Assembly: GCF_001027285.1 (NCBI RefSeq)
Contig: NZ_CP011509.1
Location: 11,618,501-11,682,500 of the forward strand
Length of the DNA stretch: 64,000 nt
Reading direction: 5' to 3'
DNA from: Archangium gephyra
GTDB lineage: Bacteria > Myxococcota > Myxococcia > Myxococcales > Myxococcaceae
Part shown: positions 60,488-64,000 of the stretch, one piece after another
How positions within the stretch are numbered: position 1 is the first letter of the stretch
Layout: each line of letters opens with the position of its first letter
The notes under the pieces: model-generated
Seen by the model: the letters and a program-made list of their open reading frames with translations, nothing else
Told to the model about the DNA's origin: nothing
The model's database searches: none
Position numbers and translations under genes: made by a program

Positions 60488-61201
60488 ATGTACCAGCGCG
60501 GGGACATCAAGGAAGGCATGACGGTCCGCAGCATCGACGGCCACAAGCTCGGCAAGGTGTATGCCGTCGGTGACTCGGAGTTCCACATCGAGAAGGGGCT
60601 CTTCTTCCCGAAGGACTACTCCGTCCGGTACGCGGAGATCAGCGATCTGCGCAACGGGGAGATCATCCTGGCCCACGGCAAGGACAGCCTCCGGACGTTC
60701 TCCGACGAGGTGCCCTACGGCTCGGACACCATCGCCCAGCGCGAGGGCTTCGGAAACGCCCGGGTGCAGGCGACGGACGGCGCGTGGATGAACCAGGGGG
60801 ATCTCCCGAGAGTGCCCTTCAACGCACGCCCCGAGGAGCTGCGCACGCAGGACCTGGGGCCCCAGGAGATCGGCCCGTACAACACGGAGGGCGCGCGGGC
60901 CAGCCCCATCCTCACCGAGGAGGATCGCCACCGGGGCATCGGCATCCCCATCCACCGGGAGGTGGTGGAGCGGCCCGTGATGCGCGCCTCCGAGGAGACG
61001 GGGGTGACGTCACCGCCGCTGCGCGCCGAGGAGGAGTCGGCCCGCGAGCGCGCCATCACGGACGACGAGCTGCTGCACGCCCATGACGAGCTCTACGGGG
61101 ACGGCCACATGAGGACGACGGTGCGCCGGGACGACACGGAGGGCACGCGCAAGCTGGACCTCAGCGGCGACACCGACCCGAAGAACAAGCGCGGCATCTA
61201 A
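60488..61201 (+). CDS. PRC-barrel-like DUF2171 protein
   Basis: A 237-aa soluble, acidic protein. Residues 1-75 form a DUF2171/PRC-barrel-like beta domain: DIKEGMTVRSIDGHKLGKVY, FHIEKGLFFPKDYSVRY, EISDLRNGEIILAH. The rest is charged and probably disordered (RAEEESARERAITDDELLH). PRC barrels bind RNA, photosynthetic partners or stress factors; no role can be set here. AGGAGG lies before ATG 60488. Its stop overlaps the convergent kinase gene by 4 nt. Confidence 0.8.
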   Translation: MYQRGDIKEGMTVRSIDGHKLGKVYAVGDSEFHIEKGLFFPKDYSVRYAEISDLRNGEIILAHGKDSLRTFSDEVPYGSDTIAQREGFGNARVQATDGAWMNQGDLPRVPFNARPEELRTQDLGPQEIGPYNTEGARASPILTEEDRHRGIGIPIHREVVERPVMRASEETGVTSPPLRAEEESARERAITDDELLHAHDELYGDGHMRTTVRRDDTEGTRKLDLSGDTDPKNKRGI

Positions 61202-62694
61202 CCGCCCGAGCGGCTCTTGGTGGCGGGGCGCAGCCGCGTCTCCCCCACCGGGGGCGTGTTCGACGAGAGGTGGACCCGCTCCAGCCGCTCGAAGCCCCGC
61301 AGGCGCTCGGGGAAGTGCGTGGCCATGAGCCGGCCCACGTCCGCCTCGCGCGCCGGGGCACACGCCTCCGCCAGCGCCTCCGCCATCTGGAGCGCGCTGC
61401 CGAAGCGGTTGCCCGGCTGCTTCGCGAGCGCCACCTCCAGCACCTCCCACAACGGCAGGGCCAGGCCCGCCGGCCGGCTCAGCTTGTCGTCGCAGATGGC
61501 GTGCATGGACTCCAGCTCGTCCCCGCGGTCGAAGGCGCGTTTGCCCGTGAAGGCCTCGTAGAGGATGAGGCCCATGGCGAAGAGATCACTTCGCGCGTCC
61601 AGGCGCTCGCCCCGCGCCTGCTCCGGCGACATGTAGAGGGGCTTGCCCTTCACGATGCCCGGCAGCGTCACGGTGCGCTGGGCGCGCGCCTTGGCCACGC
61701 CGAAGTCCAGCACCTTCACCCGCCCGTCGAAGCCCACCATCAGGTTGTGCGGCGACAAGTCCCGGTGCACCAGCCGCAGCGGCACGCCGTCCTCGCCCCG
61801 CGCCAGGTGCGCCGCGTGCAGCCCGTTCAGCGCCTGCAGCACGATGGCCACCGTCACGTCCGGCGAGGGCCGCGCCGTCTTCAGCAGCCGGTCGAAGTCC
61901 ACCCCGCGCACCAGCTCCATCACCAGGTAGTAGGCACCCTGCGACTCGCCGAAGTCGTGGAAGGTGACGAGGTTGGGGTGGCTCAGCCGCAGGCCGATGC
62001 GGGCCTCGTCCAGGAACTGCTTCACGATGTCCGGGTCCGAGGCCAGGTGCGGCAGAATCCGCTTGAGCGCCACCAGCCGGCCGAGCCCCTCGGGGCCTCG
62101 CGTGCGCGCCACCAGCACCTGCGCCATGCCCCCGGTGCCCAGCGGCGTCACCAGCTCGTAGCGGCCGATGCGCCCGCGCGGCCCCGTCAGGGGATCCTCC
62201 TCGGGGGCCAGCTCGTCCAGCCGCTCCAGCACGTTGCGGCCATCGGTGAGCGACAGGAAGGCCAGCACCGCGTTGTCCAGCTGGTCGCCAATGGCCTCCA
62301 CCAGCTTCATCACCAGCCAGCCGCCGTCGTCGAAGCGCCCCTCCACCACCAGCCCCAGGGTGCCCAGCTGCAGCCGCCCGAGCGCCAGCGGGGCGCAGAA
62401 CAACATCCGCCCCTCGGACACGGGGTGGGCGCCCTTCCAGGTGGCGGCCTCGAAGACGTCCACGCCCGGCTGGCCGAGCACCCGGGTGAGCACGGGGCCC
62501 GCCGTGCCCCGGATGCTGACGAAGCCCGCCGAGGCATGCACCAGCCGCGCGCACTGGGTGAGGAAGACATCCACCGCCGCGTCGAGGCTCAGGCCCCGCT
62601 CCAGGCAGTCCTCGAGAATGTCGTCCGCCATCCGCACCACGGCGTTGAGGCCGCGCAGGAAGGCGACTTCGGCTTCGAGGGAAGGGAATTCCAC
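61198..62694 (-). CDS. Ser/Thr protein kinase with N-terminal GAF-like domain
   Basis: A 498-aa cytoplasmic kinase. Residues of about 1-165 look like a GAF sensor (VRMADDILEDCLERGLSLDA, GRLQLGTLGLVVEGRFDDGG). A Hanks-type kinase spans about 180-445: LGTGGMAQVLVA (P-loop), VALKRI (Lys), HRDLSPHNLM (catalytic Asp), DFGVAKA and MSPEQARGE. All catalytic residues are present. No membrane segment is seen, unlike many PknB-type kinases. GTG 62694 is preferred because the sensor begins there; GTG 62739 is an alternative and neither has a strong ribosome site. It follows the dnaK gene by about 66 nt on the same strand. Confidence 0.87.
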   Translation of the reverse strand: MEFPSLEAEVAFLRGLNAVVRMADDILEDCLERGLSLDAAVDVFLTQCARLVHASAGFVSIRGTAGPVLTRVLGQPGVDVFEAATWKGAHPVSEGRMLFCAPLALGRLQLGTLGLVVEGRFDDGGWLVMKLVEAIGDQLDNAVLAFLSLTDGRNVLERLDELAPEEDPLTGPRGRIGRYELVTPLGTGGMAQVLVARTRGPEGLGRLVALKRILPHLASDPDIVKQFLDEARIGLRLSHPNLVTFHDFGESQGAYYLVMELVRGVDFDRLLKTARPSPDVTVAIVLQALNGLHAAHLARGEDGVPLRLVHRDLSPHNLMVGFDGRVKVLDFGVAKARAQRTVTLPGIVKGKPLYMSPEQARGERLDARSDLFAMGLILYEAFTGKRAFDRGDELESMHAICDDKLSRPAGLALPLWEVLEVALAKQPGNRFGSALQMAEALAEACAPAREADVGRLMATHFPERLRGFERLERVHLSSNTPPVGETRLRPATKSRSGG

Positions 62695-62760
62695 GGTGCG
62701 GATTGAACAACGGGAAGGCGGGCCCCGGGAAGGGCCCACCTTGAGGCTCGGGAGGGAGGC

Positions 62761-64000
<1,240 letters not shown>

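Noticed and set aside
61010-61450. Separate small gene at the overlap of the DUF2171 and kinase genes
   Set aside because: Arg/Gly/Ala-rich shadow frame; both overlapping genes are well supported to their stops.

Overview
The window is very GC-rich with strong GC3 bias, frequent GTG/TTG starts and many ATGA/GTGA gene overlaps. Its content points to a myxobacterium, probably suborder Cystobacterineae: a SitA/SitI-type lipoprotein toxin and immunity pair, a type IVa minor-pilin/PilY1 cluster, a Ser/Thr kinase, a hybrid histidine kinase, a caspase-like protein under an ECF sigma factor, MopE-type metal-binding repeats and many lipoproteins. The genus cannot be fixed from sequence alone.

Layout. 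1-8 kb: two paralogous FG-GAP/VCBS surface proteins (the first cut by the window edge and frameshifted) flank a translationally coupled ECF sigma / zinc-finger anti-sigma / caspase-like operon. 8-11.5 kb: a cytochrome P450 and a GH15 glycosidase with a small ORF between them. 11.6-16.9 kb: a tightly coupled DUF3131 / outer-membrane-like / GH2 operon. 16.9-21.1 kb: a GAF-PAS hybrid kinase, a receiver-PP2C phosphatase and an RsbW-like kinase. 21.1-25.5 kb: an accessory stretch (DUF5995, LysR remnant, lipase with a triple Cys repeat, FKBP isomerase, 22-bp repeats, a tRNA/tmRNA-end-like scar) bounded by an intact and a truncated copy of the RsbW-like gene. 25.5-30.7 kb: OpgC, a second DUF3131 protein, a cellulose-synthase-like GT2, a STAS protein and an Hpt protein.

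30.9-38.4 kb: fimT-pilV-pilW-pilX-pilY1, in which the pilX start region is a duplicate of the fimT start region. 38.5-42 kb: proS, REP-like palindromes and the SitA/SitI pair. 42-47.9 kb: WYL regulator, GFA protein, two tandem adenylate cyclases, a YdjM-like protein, ThpR and a YiiX-like hydrolase. 48-55.4 kb: lipoproteins and a Tam-like methyltransferase. 55.4-60.2 kb: a complete livKHMGF branched-chain amino-acid transporter. 60.5-64 kb: a DUF2171/PRC-barrel protein, a Ser/Thr kinase and the 3' part of dnaK running off the right edge.

Two themes stand out. One is envelope polysaccharide or glucan metabolism (GT2, OpgC, two DUF3131 proteins, GH2, GH15) interleaved with a sigma-factor partner-switching set (PP2C phosphatase, RsbW-like kinase, STAS). 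The other is local duplication followed by deletion: FG-GAP paralogs, rsbW-like copies, the fimT/pilX leaders and the cyclases. No CRISPR array, rRNA, intact tRNA or intact insertion sequence was seen.
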